Shown here in pieces: positions 44,946-56,299 of a stretch of DNA of 64,000 nt. The notes beneath the pieces were generated by a model that saw only the letters and a list, made by a program, of their open reading frames with translations, was not told the origin of the DNA and ran no database searches. This DNA comes from Pyrrhosoma nymphula (taxonomy: Eukaryota > Arthropoda > Insecta > Odonata > Coenagrionidae): NCBI GenBank assembly GCA_963573305.1, contig OY754337.1, forward strand, positions 47,753,164-47,817,163, read 5' to 3'. The position numbers and the translations under genes are program-made. Numbering within the stretch: position 1 is the first letter of the stretch; every line of letters starts with the position of its first letter.

Positions 44946-45756
44946 TAGTACAGTTTTTCGCAGATCTCCCTTTCCTTATCGCTCACACATCACAAGAAAA
45001 GGAACCCTACCCCTCCCCTCGGAAATTATCCCTTTCGCAGGTCAAAATTTTCCTTTCGTGGGTCTTTGCCATTGCCCAACTACCTGGAGGAAGGATCCTT
45101 GTTTCGCTTGGAGAGTTAATTGCTCCCCCACTCAGGAGGGCGTGGTGCACCTCGTTGTCACATCGTCATTAACTCGGGGCTTAGAATTTTTTTGGCACCA
45201 AAGTGGTACGATTTTTTTAACAGAACTGTACGTGGACGTAGATTCAAATCAATTTCTCGGGCCGACGACCACTGAAATCTTATTATTATTTAAAAAATCA
45301 TTATTTTTCATCGTAGAAACCTCGATCAAAATAAGTTCGTACTCACATGATCATCAGGAGCACGATGAACACATTCATTTGTTGCAATGTGTCCTAGTTG
45401 TTAAAATTAAAATTTTATTATAATCTGCATAGGTAGCCCCACGCTGGGAGGGTCGTGAAGAGAGGGTCTCAGAGCTGGAGGAAGGGCTGTGGTTTAGGAC
45501 GCTCAAGAGCTCCGATCCAGCTAATAATCGACAACCTGGGTCGAGGCCTCAGAAAGCATCCATTTATCTGCACTTGTGCTGATAGGGCAAACTGCAGCAT
45601 TTCTTAACTGATGACCCAGTGTACTCAGTTTTGGAATATTGTCTAAAGTAGTCGACACACATTCACCGCTACCACTGTCATAACACCTACAAATGATACC
45701 CAAATGGTACATCCGGGTTGATTTTCTTAAGTTCAATTTGAATGGTTTTCATCTGC
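44946..45756. other. no gene supported
   Basis: A plus-strand frame runs over 45058-45423, but its composition is ordinary and no domain is visible. It contains the small repeat shared with about 7207-7226. The minus strand at 45280-45400 has a CTGATGA...GAAC order reminiscent of FB elements, but stem I does not pair. Confidence 0.35.
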
Positions 45757-46904
45757 TTAAGGTAGTTTCAGATAGATATCACGTCACCTAGAATTTTATG
45801 AATTTGACCTCATTTTAAAGGAATTACAAACTCCTATCCTTCCAATGATATCTAAATAAAATACTTTTAGAGGAATTTGCCTAAAAATATAAGCTGTTGT
45901 ACTGCAAGGGAGAATATTGAGAAAATAAGGAATTTCTAACATCTATATTTCGTCAAAAAACCAAAGATGCTTGGTTTGTATGTTTTCTCAACTATTTTTA
46001 AAAATTGATCAATTACTCACCGCAATAATTTTTACAGAATCGCAAAAAAAAACCTTCTGTTGCGAAGGCGTTTTCACCGTACGGCGAGGAAAAAAGAGTA
46101 AAGTTACTTATGTACGCTTTTACGAGACTTGTGTACTTACTTTTATATAATTACTGAGAATTTTTCTCAAATGTATCTATATTTTTGCGACATTCATATA
46201 ACAATATTTACTTCATAATTTTTAGAGACGCCGACATCAAAAAATAAAATTCGAATTTTGTCTCCATTACGGCTAGGGATTGGGTAGTACCTACGCTAGA
46301 AGAAACAGGACATAGTAGCAAAGACATTAGGAGGAGAATAGCGCTAGCTAAGGAAGCGTTCAATAATAGAAGGGAGCTGATGACGGGGACCTTAAGTAAG
46401 GATGTAAAAAAGAGACTGGTGAAGAGCTTGATATGGAGTGTGGCATTGTATGGGGCGGAAACGTGGACCTTGAGAAAGGAGACGAAAATAGGCTGAAGGC
46501 TTTCGAGGTGTGGAGGAGGATGGAGAAGGTGCGTTGGACGGAAAGGAAGACAAATGAGGAAGTGCTTGACATCGTGGGCGAGGAGAGGAAACTTATAGAT
46601 GAGATTAGGGGAAGACAGGGTAGGTGTCTGGAAGGGATAATGCGGGACGATGGTTTGCTGAAGGCCGTGATAGAGGCTAGGATGTCGGGTAAGCGGGGAA
46701 GGGGAAGGAAGAGAATCAGTTTTATGGACGGGATGAAGAAAGGTAGGACTTATGCTGAGATGGAGAAAGAAATACTAGAGGTAGAAAGGGCACGGCACGT
46801 GTAAGAGTTCGTTGGATATTCTCTGACTTTCATCACAACCTACCTCTAACTGGTAGATCACTGTAATAAACGGCTAGGGAAATATCTCGCTCAAACTATC
46901 TTAA
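45757..46904 (-). mobile_element. TTAA-flanked MITE, family TT-3 (complete, with nested LINE)
   Basis: TTAA at 45757-45760 with GGTAGTTTCAGATAGATATC, and TTAA at 46901-46904 preceded by GAAATATCTCGCTCAAACTATC, give the inverted ends. Without the 601 bases due to the LINE insertion and duplicated target it is about 547 bases. The interior has the CACCGTACGGCG and GAATTTTGTCTCCATTACG blocks seen in the other TT-3 copies. Confidence 0.8.
46280..46869 (+). mobile_element. 5'-truncated non-LTR retrotransposon with 11-bp TSD
   Basis: ACGGCTAGGGA at 46269-46279 is repeated at 46870-46880, delimiting a 590-base insertion in a TT-3 element. The insert encodes the C-terminal part of a LINE ORF2: SKDIRRRIALAKEAF, VKKRLVKSLIWSVALYGAET (about 46408-46467), a short disruption near 46494-46496 (an in-frame TGA), then RRMEKVRWTERKTNEEVL, GRGRKRISFMDGMKKGRTYA and the end at 46804. 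The 3' UTR is only about 65 bases with almost no poly-A. One nonsense change and clear target duplication indicate a relatively young copy compared with the other LINE pieces. Confidence 0.88.
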
Positions 46905-48034
46905 GGAATGGATTTGCCTCTGGAACAACTTTATATTGGAAAGACTGAGGGTCTCCTTTATCTTTTTATATGGAGCTTCATGAATACGTCATTCATTATA
47001 GAATTTGGTCTATTTTGCTGCCTCTGGATTTATGCCACTGCAGTTCGACAGAAGTATAGGTTGCTTTCTCTGGTACCTCTTTAAGACCCATATAAGTCAA
47101 ATGATAAATGAGGTAAAAAGAATCCGAACGCATGAACGCAATTACCGAGTCTGAAAGAAGTGTCAAGAATACGTCCAACATATTTCGCATTTGGACTTGC
47201 CAGAAAAATAGATATGAATGTATTTCAAGCGATGGAACATGAAAAATAACACCATTTATTTAATTCGGTAAACATCACGATAAATTTTCCTACCATATTT
47301 AATGATTGGAGAAAAGTGCAAGTAAAATTTTCCAGAATAGACTTCGTCTTTTTTATTAATTTCATTAATGATTACTCGTCTTTCAATACCTTCCACTTTT
47401 TGATTAATTATTTCCAATTTTCACTGAATTCACAATAAAGTCAGAGCTTTCAAAATAATTTTTACATTATTTAACCCTCACCCTGCTTTACAACCGCAGT
47501 ATGAGCTTTCCATTTTAAAACACCTTTCCCCGCTGAAATCATAAAAATAAACGATCGGGCTGGTTCATTTCTCCTCTGGCGAAGATGAAATCAAAACATC
47601 TTGACGTAAATGCCACTATTGTCGGCTATACTGGTCCATATTTCCTTGTAATATGAAGATACATATACGTTTATAGCCTTCCTTGGACAGTCTTGCACCA
47701 GTGTAACTTCCTACGAACTTGAATCCGCAACTTATATCAAAATCTGTTACATATTCGAGACATTTTGTCCACGTCATTGTCCTAAGATGAATTTCCTCAA
47801 TTTTTAATGCACTTTTTCTCTTCCAGAATTAATTATCGCTAGTGCTTGAACTACATAAACACTCTCGATCATGAATTAAAAGGCCAGTTAGATGCTATAT
47901 TTCAGCTGATCACAACCTCTATTCCACAACAGGGCCAAACACTCTTTTGGCCAAAATTTGAGCCACGTTAGCTCCACCCATTAACGACTCGTCCATTGGT
48001 TTTATCTTTTTATTATTTTTTATCAGCTAAAGAG
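46905..48034. other. no gene supported
   Basis: AT-rich; no recognisable element or coding frame. Confidence 0.4.
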
Positions 48035-48182
48035 AAGTTGAGATGAAGATATTCATGCCTGCCGCAAATACGGAGATGAAATAACGGATAAATTGTCTCA
48101 GGAAAAAATCGGCCTGGACCGGGAATCAAACCACAGAACTATGGTTTGCCATGCCAATGCGCAGACCACTACGCTGCGACCA
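48035..48182 (-). mobile_element. tRNA-derived SINE (SINE-B), minus copy of an inverted pair
   Basis: On the minus strand the head has an A-box in GTAGTGGTCTGCGCATTGGC (about 48171-48152) and a B-box GTGGTTTGATTCCCGG (about 48136-48121). The body CCGATTTTTTCCTGAGACAA and ATTTCATC continues to about 48035. The body matches 18598-18670. Confidence 0.65.
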
Positions 48183-48300
48183 CTAGCCTGGGCAGTGTAG
48201 TGGTCTGCGTATTGGCACGGCAGGTTTATGGTCTGTGGTTCCATTCCCGACCCAGGCCGATTTTTCCCGTAGCAATTTATCAGAAGTTAAGATGCTTAAA
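48183..48300 (+). mobile_element. tRNA-derived SINE (SINE-B), plus copy of an inverted pair
   Basis: Head-to-head partner of the previous copy: CAGTGTAGTGGTCTGCGTAT (48194-48213) and GTGGTTCCATTCCCGACC (about 48235-48252), then CCAGGCCGATTTTTCC. The two heads pair as a long hairpin with only a 10-base centre, so the pair may have arisen by one fold-back event or by insertion of one SINE next to the other. Confidence 0.65.
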
Positions 48301-49462
48301 CACAAAACCTAAGCACGATCACGACAAACAGGGATGTTAGAGCAATGAGTAACCTCAACGACTTTTATGTCAAATTCCGCCGTTGATACTGTCAGCAGCT
48401 ACGCGCTGCTGGGGGGCACACTAATGCAATTCACATTGCGCATCAGGACTGAGGTTTTGTCGGCTCTCAAGGTTTTAGTGCTCACATTACATTAATCCCC
48501 ATCTTACTCCGCCATAGCGAGGAAAAATAACCCTTTTCTCAGCACACTGAATATTTAGACATCCGCCCTTGTGTTTAATCGAAAGATCTTGACACTCGTT
48601 TCAAACTCGTCCTTACTTATGGTGGCTCCATGGTCACTGCACGAATCAGAATAAGAACTTAATTACATCGTGTTGTTTAAATATACTGATGGCATGCATT
48701 AACCATTAGACAAAAAAATCAAGGAACAGAATATGAAAAAAAAAAAAAAAAAAAGTCGACGAATATATTTATGAATGACCACATTTTCCCACCCATAGGA
48801 ATCATTGCCCCTACAGTGCAATTTCCAGTGGGTTAACGAACTCTTGCTTCAATTATTGAATAAATGTGAAAAAAAAACTTAAAAAAATGTGATGTGCAGA
48901 AGGCCTACATTTTCTTACCACACAATTCCCGTAAAAATTCGCTTCAGATACACGGTTTTACGCAAAATACCATTTATTTAAGGTGGAAATATGCCATATT
49001 TCCCCATTTTTCACTTAGTCTTGCCTATAGTACCTACCATGGACCTTATTTCAGTTTTTTTTCAGAACTTATTTTTGGGGAAGGAGAAAGTGAGATAAAG
49101 CAAAAGTGCACGAGATACTGAACGGTGAAAAGTTCGCTTTAGGAGAAGATGTATGGAGATATGAAAGGTTGAATGCAGATGGGGAGATATGACAGCTGGG
49201 GGCGGAAAGGGAAATCTATCAGGGAATAGATAAAAACTAGCTAGGCAAGGGGAGAGTGGTAAGGAGGTCAGCGAAAGTGTAATAAAGGACCACATGCCGC
49301 GTCCGATTCGGACCCTGAGAGAGGAAACAATGGCGAAGCGAGTCTGTCAACCGTACCACCCCACAAGACTCAGTTGTTTTTTATTCCCATCCAAACCGGT
49401 AGGGCGCGCTTTTCATTTTGATATCAATTACACTGAGAGCTGATCGGAACACAGCAGCGCAC
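48301..49462. other. no gene supported; A-run at 48736-48754
   Basis: A 19-base A-run lies at 48736-48754 without a recognisable retroelement body upstream. Remaining short frames (48894-49295) show no features. Confidence 0.35.
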
Positions 49463-49934
49463 TTACGGTATTTAGAGCGAATTACTTTTGTGTACAGATT
49501 TGCTAGAATATAGGCATACGTGTTCTCATTAGTGGATAAAAGATTGTATTAGTGGATGAGTGGATTAGTGGATAATCTATGGATAAAAGTGGAAAAAATT
49601 GCATCACATCAATAGGGGTTTTAGGAAATTCAACGCTATTTTAACACGTAGCCTTAAGGCACGTGACATTTATTTCGTAATAAATCGATTACATAAGTAC
49701 ATATTTGTTTTAAACGCGAAACAATCCATAGCTTATTATTATAATTGTTGGTAAAAACATCAAGGTGTGACGCCGAGTTCAATATTCGAAAAAAACGTAT
49801 TTCCATATCACTTCGTCTAAATTTCAAACACCAATTTATTTTGTCATCATTTTAAAATTAGATATGTTCTATCATGACGAGGCCAAATTAATTGTATTTT
49901 GTGTATGGTGACATCTCGCTTAAACTACCTTAAA
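49463..49934 (+). mobile_element. chimeric MITE: TT-2 left part joined to a TT-3 right end
   Basis: The left edge TTAC-GGTATTTAGAGC and the first about 390 bases follow TT-2 (TTTTAACACGTAGCCTTAAGG, AAACGCGAAACAAT, CGCCGAGTTCAATATTCG). The last about 70 bases (ATGACGAGGCC...GACATCTCGCTTAAACTACC-TTAA) are the TT-3 right end. A local expansion of a GTGGATTA/GGATAA word (about 49540-49590) interrupts the left part. Confidence 0.6.
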
Positions 49935-50189
49935 TATTTTTAGGGGATTAAGGAAGGGGATTAAGTTAGCAAAAGAGGTGTTTATTTATGGGAGAGAGAA
50001 TATGACAATGAATGCTTTCTGTTCACTATAGAGCGCTACTGACTTCCCTACACAACATCGCATATTGGATTTCCCTTCGTTTCAGGTCTGCGCACTTAAT
50101 GCGCCCTGCGCAGGTAATTTTCCTTCAACTTTCATATATTCATTTTTGAAACCATTTTTATGAAAACAGACCTATTCCATTTCGTTCTC

Positions 50190-50560
50190 ATGAATCCAGG
50201 TTTAACGTTAAGAGGTTTATGTCAAGTAAAGAGATTGGAACCAATTGGAGATGTGGTGCTATCAAAGAATGGTATGGATAAAATGGATGGACATAATAAC
50301 CAAACGAAGAAGTCCTAAGAAGAGTTAGAGTGAAAATATGTCAAATGACAACTCTACGAGGAAGGAGTGACAAACTTATTGGGCGCATATCGCGACACAA
50401 AAGCCCATTGAAAACAATATTGGAATTAGAATTGAATGGAAAGGATTACAGAGAAAGACCAAGAATGAAATATGTCAGGATAATTATGAAGGGTCTCAAA
50501 GTGAATAATTAAGCGGTTGGTCTGTATGTGAGTAAAGAGCTACAGCAAATAAATCTTTCG
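50190..50560 (+). pseudogene. non-LTR retrotransposon ORF2 C-terminal tail, decayed
   Basis: The frame at 50330-50512 encodes GRSDKLIGRISRHKSPLKTI, then a YRERPRMKYVRIIMKGLKVNN end. Beyond the stop the frame continues as a degraded KELQQINLS-type end (about 50530-50560). This parallels the tail at 1-215 (RGRPRM...RRAAANQSS). Confidence 0.65.
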
Positions 50561-51294
50561 ATTGATTTGCTGCAGCTATAGTTGCGGATTAATGACTAAT
50601 CATGATTTTATGATGAGCTTTCAAGTTCTTCTATAAAGTAGCAATTTCACCACTGGTTTGATTAAGTTTTATTATGGATAGTTTTACGATATAAACAATA
50701 CGTATTAGATGCATTATAGCTTACAACTGTAATTCTATATCAGAGGAATTGTATTGTTATCATGTACTGAAGGAGGATGGAACCATTTTAAAATTGTTTG
50801 GAAAAAGTATTTGTACTGCCTTCTGTGAAAGCTATGAGGAGACAGAAAAGAGCGCGCTACAATCAAAAGACCAGTTTACTTGCATGCGTGGCTTTAATAG
50901 CCATTAAAACTTACCGCACTCTTTCTGATCTATCTTCCTTTTAAGTTCACGACTTTAATGAATGACTATACTGTTAATTTATTAAGATAAATAACTGTTT
51001 TAATTTGTAATGCTGTCCTCGGCCTCCAAACTTGTTATTCGCTTGTGTTTCCAACCTGATCTTTTACGGCAGTTCTTCGTGCTATATTAGGACTCTCTTT
51101 CTCGAATGAAAATTATGCGAATTTTTCTATCTAACGTGCCAGAGTGCAAGGTGAGATTTTTCTCAAGGCTGTTCACCGAAGGATGAGGTCGGGCGCCTTA
51201 CATCCGATATCTGGAGATGACTCTGAAATAGAAATATTGTCTCCATCTCTCTCGCTCTCAATTATAAACTTTGAAAGCAAATTCAAGTGAATAT
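50561..51294. other. no gene seen
   Basis: AT-rich DNA, no recognisable features. Confidence 0.4.
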
Positions 51295-51545
51295 TTAAGG
51301 TAGTTTGAGCGAGATATTTCCCTCGTCATAACGGAGACAATATTCGAATTTTATTTTTTTCTGATTTCAGCGTCCGTAAGAAGTATGAAGTAAATAATGT
51401 AATATTAATGGCGCATAAAATATAGTTATACATGTCAAAAATTCTCAGTTTTTTTAATATATCCACATAAGTCTCTGACTTGACTCATTTTTCACGCCGT
51501 ACGGTGAAAACGCCTTTACAGCATAAGGTTTTTTTTGCCTCCCTA
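51295..51545 (+). mobile_element. MITE, family TT-3 (left half)
   Basis: TTAA-GGTAGTTTGAGCGAGATA start and close match to 30197-30430. The right half is missing after about 51545, where GC-richer non-repeat sequence begins. Confidence 0.7.
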
Positions 51546-52140
51546 AATGGCCCTAGGTGGAGGGGTGGGAATTTCTCACAGTTAGAGAAACCCTGACCTA
51601 TAGACAAAAATTGTTTGCGAGCCATACCACGCGCGCTCCCAGCCATTGTAGAGACTGCTGTGGAGTCTACAATGTATGATGCATATTTATACATACTCTC
51701 TCTATTTCAAGGTGAAGGCAAACCTGAAGTGCTGTAACGCTAACGTCCGAGATTTCAAACGACTTTCATCGACCGAGAATATTTTTGAAAAATTATTTTG
51801 TCCTCGCCACACTCGCGTGCAGAAGTTGGCAACCCTGGCCGAGAGCCCGACGTTCCGACCCCCCTTCCCGTCTTAAGATGAAAGATGAACATCTCCCCCA
51901 CGTGAGTGAAATGTCACGGCGGCTGGCGGCTCTGAAGAAGGTGGAGAAGGAGTTGCTTTAAGTGTGAGAAGGAGAGAGTTCTTCTGACAAGATGGAAAGC
52001 GCGGTTGGTCTCCCTGACCGACATTAAGCCCAGGCGAATCGGTGGAGGCGGAGATCCAAGAGACCAGAAGATGTATACCGCACGTGCCGCAGGCGAAGAA
52101 CCGACCGCAGGAACCGGAAAATTACACCGTATATTACAAG
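51546..52140. other. GC-richer segment, coding status unresolved
   Basis: A CTCTCTATTTCAAG acceptor-like word (about 51698-51711) precedes a plus-strand frame open to a TAA at 51874-51876, and more open stretches follow to about 52100. Composition differs from flanks, so a terminal exon or an old processed pseudogene is possible. No family is recognised. Confidence 0.25.
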
Positions 52141-52985
52141 GAGATTCCACCGTAAAATGACTTCCACCGTCATTTAATTCATAATCTGACTACTTAAATA
52201 AAAACGTGCCATCTGTTTGATCATTCATTGGTCGTTCAATCCTATGGTTGGTAGACTGCAGCCCTCCATCCTTCCCTATACAATGCTAATTCCCTTACTC
52301 CCTGGTGGTTCCTCTTCCTCATTTGGTCCATGTATTTACCCCTTGACTTTCCTCTTGGGACTTTTCTCTCAATTATATTCTTCACAAATCAATTGTGCCC
52401 ATTCAATCTGGTTCTTCTTTTCTACATAGTGTTCCATATGATCCTTCCCTCTTCTACTCTCCTGTATACTCCTTCAATTCTTATGTTATCCGTCCATTTT
52501 ATCTTCAGCATCCGCCTTCAACACAAGGTTACAAAAGCTCCTCATAATTTCTGCTCTGCTTTTACAATGGTCCCATGTTTCCGATCCATTCCATTATAGG
52601 CCGATTGCTTTTACATACTGTGTTCTCGTTTGCACTCCTATCCTCTTTGAACACAGCAGTTGCCTCTTCATTACGAACGCTTTTTAACTTAGGATGTTCT
52701 GTGCTTGATGTTCTTTTTCATATGAATAACAAAATCATAATATTTTCCACGCTTTTTTGGAATTTGAAGCTGAAATTAAATGCGAGAACGAACAAAACAA
52801 GGGGAAAATGGTATTTCTTTGTATAATACAAAAACAATTTTCCCTAAAAACTGTGCAAAAATTAACTATTCCCTGGAAATTGAACGATAATGAAATATAG
52901 GCTCTAATCTATCTTTTTAAGAATTTCTATTACTACATTACTATTTACCGTAATATACTAAAAGATATATTATCTATTGGGCATG
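52141..52985 (+). mobile_element. MITE, family TT-1, split by a LINE tail
   Basis: TTCCACCGTAAAATGACTT at 52145-52163 and TCATTTAATTCATA are the TT-1 left part. The TT-1 interior resumes at about 52727 (CATATGAATAACAAAAT, TTTTCCACGCTTTTTT, CAAGGGGAAAATGG) and runs to about 52985. The gap is exactly the LINE fragment at 52216-52725. Confidence 0.65.
52216..52725 (-). pseudogene. non-LTR retrotransposon ORF2 C-terminal tail, nested in TT-1
   Basis: The minus strand encodes, with shifts, GRIIWNTM-like and EEYN*EKSP-like pieces, then a RGKYMDQMRKRN motif and GVRELALYREGWRAAVYQP (about 52304-52248). The YMDQ...WRAAV layout is that of LINE tails such as 1-215. Position and orientation show insertion into a pre-existing TT-1 element. 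Confidence 0.65.
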
Positions 52986-53596
52986 AAGTCACTTTTTAAA
53001 GAAATTTGAAAGCTTGGTTTTTCTAAAATAGGGACGTTTAAACGGTTCATTTCATCTTTGATGCGATACTAATTTGTTACTCGCTTCCAGTAAGATCTGG
53101 TATAAGTAGACCAATCATATTTACTCATACCTTTATTATTTACAAGGTCTTTGACATTTACAGTCGCTGTGCGATCTTCACTCAATGATATCAGCGCCTC
53201 TTCTGGCTATAAATAATTTTCTGGCCGTCAAATCAACAATTGATGAAAATGTTCCGTAAGTTGTTTTGGTCACCTGCTGCCATAGGTTAATTTAAAATTA
53301 TATCAGACATGCGCTAAGATATTAATAAAAATACCACTTTCAATGCAGTGCAAGATCGTATGAAACCTTCTAGTGCGGCTCAATTTATACTAGATTCCGT
53401 GCTCAATCCCAAGTCCCGGCTAGCTTTCTATAGTGCGTTCCACGTTTTCGAAATTACCACAGCGCTGATGGATAACGGTGTTGCCGGCTCGACGTTACTC
53501 TAACTGCTTTTCTTCCCCTTTTCTTGTCCCCAAAAAATGTATAAAAGTAATAAATTAGTAATTTAGAAATTGTTTAAACAATAATGAGCTACTTAC
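52986..53596. other. no gene seen; intron side of exon at 53597
   Basis: AT-rich DNA; the donor of the exon at 53597-53793 lies at its right edge. Confidence 0.35.
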
Positions 53597-53793
53597 TGAG
53601 TGGGGATGGGTTTTATGCATGTGTTGGTACCTTTCATTTATGTAGACAATTGAAATAATAACACAACAGGCAACACTGCTTGAAACACCATATGCTAATA
53701 GTATGCTGGGTAAAGCCATAAGAGGCCAGAGTAAAATAGAAACAAGGAGCGCACTTAGGGCACTTTGCTGGATCAAGTACCGTGGGAAACGGG
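53597..53793 (-). CDS. internal exon of an unidentified multi-pass membrane protein
   Basis: On the minus strand a pyrimidine-rich acceptor (CTTTTTATGTCTCTTAAG, ending at 53794) is followed by 197 bases open in one frame (two bases plus 65 codons) and a consensus donor CTCA|gtaagt at 53597/53596. The peptide starts RFPRYLIQQS, then has two adjacent hydrophobic segments (about residues 11-32 and 37-51) and ends in a polar, histidine-rich INERYQHMHKTHPHS. This is the strongest exon call in the right half of the window. It can splice in phase to 19518-19646. I do not recognise the family; a transporter, receptor or channel is possible. Confidence 0.68.
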
Positions 53794-54548
53794 CTTAAGA
53801 GACATAAAAAGCTGAAGATTCCTTTAGATGACATGAAATGGTAAAAGAAACAAAGAAATTAAGAGAAAAATAATGCATAGCAGAAGGAGTGTAGAGGGAG
53901 AGAAAGTTCTGTGGATATCCATAAGTTATTTTTTCAAGTGACAGGAACTGTCCTAATAACAAGCTCATGCGGTAGATTACCTGCGACGAAAGGTCGGGTG
54001 AGGGCATCACAAAGCTGAGTAAAATGCCCGTGATTATAATCTAAGTCCTGGTGCACTCTTTTTTCTGATTTGAATTTACAAAATATTGAAAATAATTTTT
54101 TTTGCATCTGCACATTAAATTTCCTCGGATGTGCTACACCAATCAAGCGCAATGATAGAAAACGGACCTTTACCACTTGGACCATTACTTCCAAGAATCT
54201 CCCTCAAGTGCAATTGCGTGAGTCAATCCTTGATGGACCACCACGAGGACTCGAAATCTTGTAACCATTGGGGGGAGCAAAAGGACCGAGAAATTAGGAA
54301 ACAACGGAAATCTGGAGAACTCAGGGAATCTCAGGAAACATAATAAAAAATTAGCCTGAACTCAGAGATTTCCAAAAATATTTATCCCTAAACCATATTA
54401 GCTTTAATGCACGGTGCCGGTCAGATCATCACCACCAGAAGGTGTACCATGACAGCTTCCTCAATGCAACCTCATCTTTCACACGACACTTCAAACTGGT
54501 TCTAATGGGTAGAGATTACCTTCGCGGTCATGCTAATGAACAAACACT
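53794..54548. other. no gene supported
   Basis: Short frames on both strands (53795-54343) without features. On the minus strand GATTTCGAGTCCTCG at about 54262-54248 resembles a B-box, but no A-box is present. Confidence 0.35.
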
Positions 54549-54875
54549 GGGTCTACCTAGGTGCCTTGGTAAAGGTTACATTGTCATATCAACAATGGAA
54601 CTCATTGTTGAAACATAAGTCGGTTGCAAAACTAGAGCAGTTAATAACCTTTGATTCGTTCATTAACATGCAAATAAACCAATTTCACAAGGTTGTAAGG
54701 CACTGGCTCTGCATGAGTCTACCTGTCTTTGCCAAGGCTCCATTGTTACCCCAACAATGGAACTAATTGTTAAAGCATTGGTCCGTTACAAAAACTAGAG
54801 CAGCTGTTAACCTGTGATTTGTTCATTAACACGATTGATTAACCGGTTTCACAAACCTGTAAGGTACTGCTTTAC
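54549..54875. repeat. tandem duplication, two units of about 162 bp
   Basis: Unit 1 (about 54549-54710) and unit 2 (about 54711-54875) share GTCTACCT, TGCC..GG, CAACAATGGAACT.ATTGTT, AAAACTAGAGCAG, GATT.GTTCATTAACA and TTTCACAA..TGTAAGG in order. Offsets measured on two words are 162 and 163. Similarity is about 75-80% by eye. Confidence 0.75.
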
Positions 54876-55199
54876 TCCTCAGCCTTACCACTTCGGCCTG
54901 TGCCCGGACCATCGGTACGTAGGTCTCGTGACCGTCCTAACCTTTACCCTCACTGTACACTCATATCGTGTATCCTTTACCCAGAAGTAAAAGGTATTCA
55001 TATACATATATATATTTACTGTGGCATTGCAAATTTTATTTCTCCTCTTTGCAACACAAATTTATGCATAGTACAATTGCGCATATTTATTAGAGCACAA
55101 AAATAAAAAATATATTATTTTCTGCAAGTAGAAAGAATATGAAATCTAAGGGAAATTTTATTCTTCATTTACTGTCAACATATTTTTTTTTGCTCTCTC

Positions 55200-55390
55200 G
55201 TACGATTCTGGTGGTCCGTTTGCCCCTGTGATCCCGATAAGCCATGTCGTCAGGTTTCTCAGGACCCGAACCACCATGCCCTGGGCATGCGAAAAGCCGA
55301 CCTAGGCGGGACTCGAAACCGCGACCCTCGGATTAGCAGGCGAGGACTTCACCCAGCCGCCACCAGGGCCGGCATATTTGTTTATTTTAT
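55200..55390 (-). mobile_element. tRNA-derived SINE (SINE-A), best copy
   Basis: On the minus strand the head GGCTGGGTGAAGTCCTCGCC (about 55358-55339, A-box) is followed by a clean B-box GCGGTTTCGAGTCCCGCC (about 55322-55305). The body is CATGCCCAGGGCATGG and ends in an A-run (minus) at about 55193-55183. The A-run and intact boxes suggest a younger copy than 1640-1790. Confidence 0.72.
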
Positions 55391-55743
55391 TTACGAATGG
55401 CCAGATAGTTTGAGATCCTCGTTATCGACGTGATTAGCGCATTGGAATAGAATGACACATTTCTCGAGGGTCAAACTTTAAGTCCCGATGCCATAGATTT
55501 TTTTCAGGGAGAATATTTCTACCGTCTTTCAAGACTATCACCTAGCTTTGCGGCTACAACCTAGAATTTCGCATGAATCGGCTGGATTACAAATGTTTAC
55601 AGTAGGGAGCATCCACTTACAGCACTACTTTCCGATATGGTTAACCTAAAACTGAAGCTTAGAGAAAACAGAGAGACATTATTTAAAAATTGAGAAAGTT
55701 CGGACACAAGTATAGCGTCAGAAATCAACCCATGCGTCTTGTC
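55391..55743. other. no gene seen
   Basis: AT-rich DNA between a SINE and a MITE, without recognisable features. Confidence 0.4.
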
Positions 55744-56299
55744 TTAAGGTTCCACCGTAAAATGACTTAAATGTCATTTTATTAATATTCTGTCAACTTG
55801 TAGAAAATTTTGTCCTCTATCTGATATGAACAACAAAATAATACCTTTCCACGCTATTTTATTCTATAATTGAACTTGAAATTACATGGTGTTCAATGGG
55901 GAAATGAGAGAAACGCGGGGAAAATAGTATTTTTCCAAAAATACAAATGCCATTTTCGTGGAAAACTGTCTCTAAGAAGGAAATAATCCAGAGAAATTGA
56001 ATAAAAATAAAATATAGGCATCTTACCACCTCATTATTCTAGTTATTCAAGAATGAATGCCGTAATTGAAGTCAAAATGCGGTAATTCGTAGGAAACGGC
56101 GTTGCAGTCGGCTCCTATAGCTGGAAAAAAGTGATCATTTAAAATACATTCGTGGAATAATCTGCATATTTTGTACCTTACTTTTGGGTTTCTATAGGTA
56201 ACGCATTGCATCAGTGAAAGCAGTTTTTTTTACAAAATATAAAAAATGTGGAATTTAGTATTTGTTTTCACTCACACAGCCGCGGCGGAACCTCCTTAA
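55744..56299 (+). mobile_element. TTAA-flanked MITE, family TT-1 (complete)
   Basis: TTAA at 55744-55747 then GGTTCCACCGTAAAATGACT; right end GCCGCGGCGGAACCTCC-TTAA (to 56299). It is about 556 bases and matches 25797-26357 throughout. Its right TTAA begins the inverted TT-3 fragment that follows. Confidence 0.8.

Noticed and set aside
45280..45400. Additional minus-strand hammerhead-like motif
   Set aside because: CTGATGA and a GAAC are present in order, but the flanking strands do not pair as stem I and the GAAA is incomplete.
46433..46804. Host gene for the 123-codon ORF
   Set aside because: It is the C-terminal tail of a non-LTR retrotransposon with target-site duplication around the insertion.
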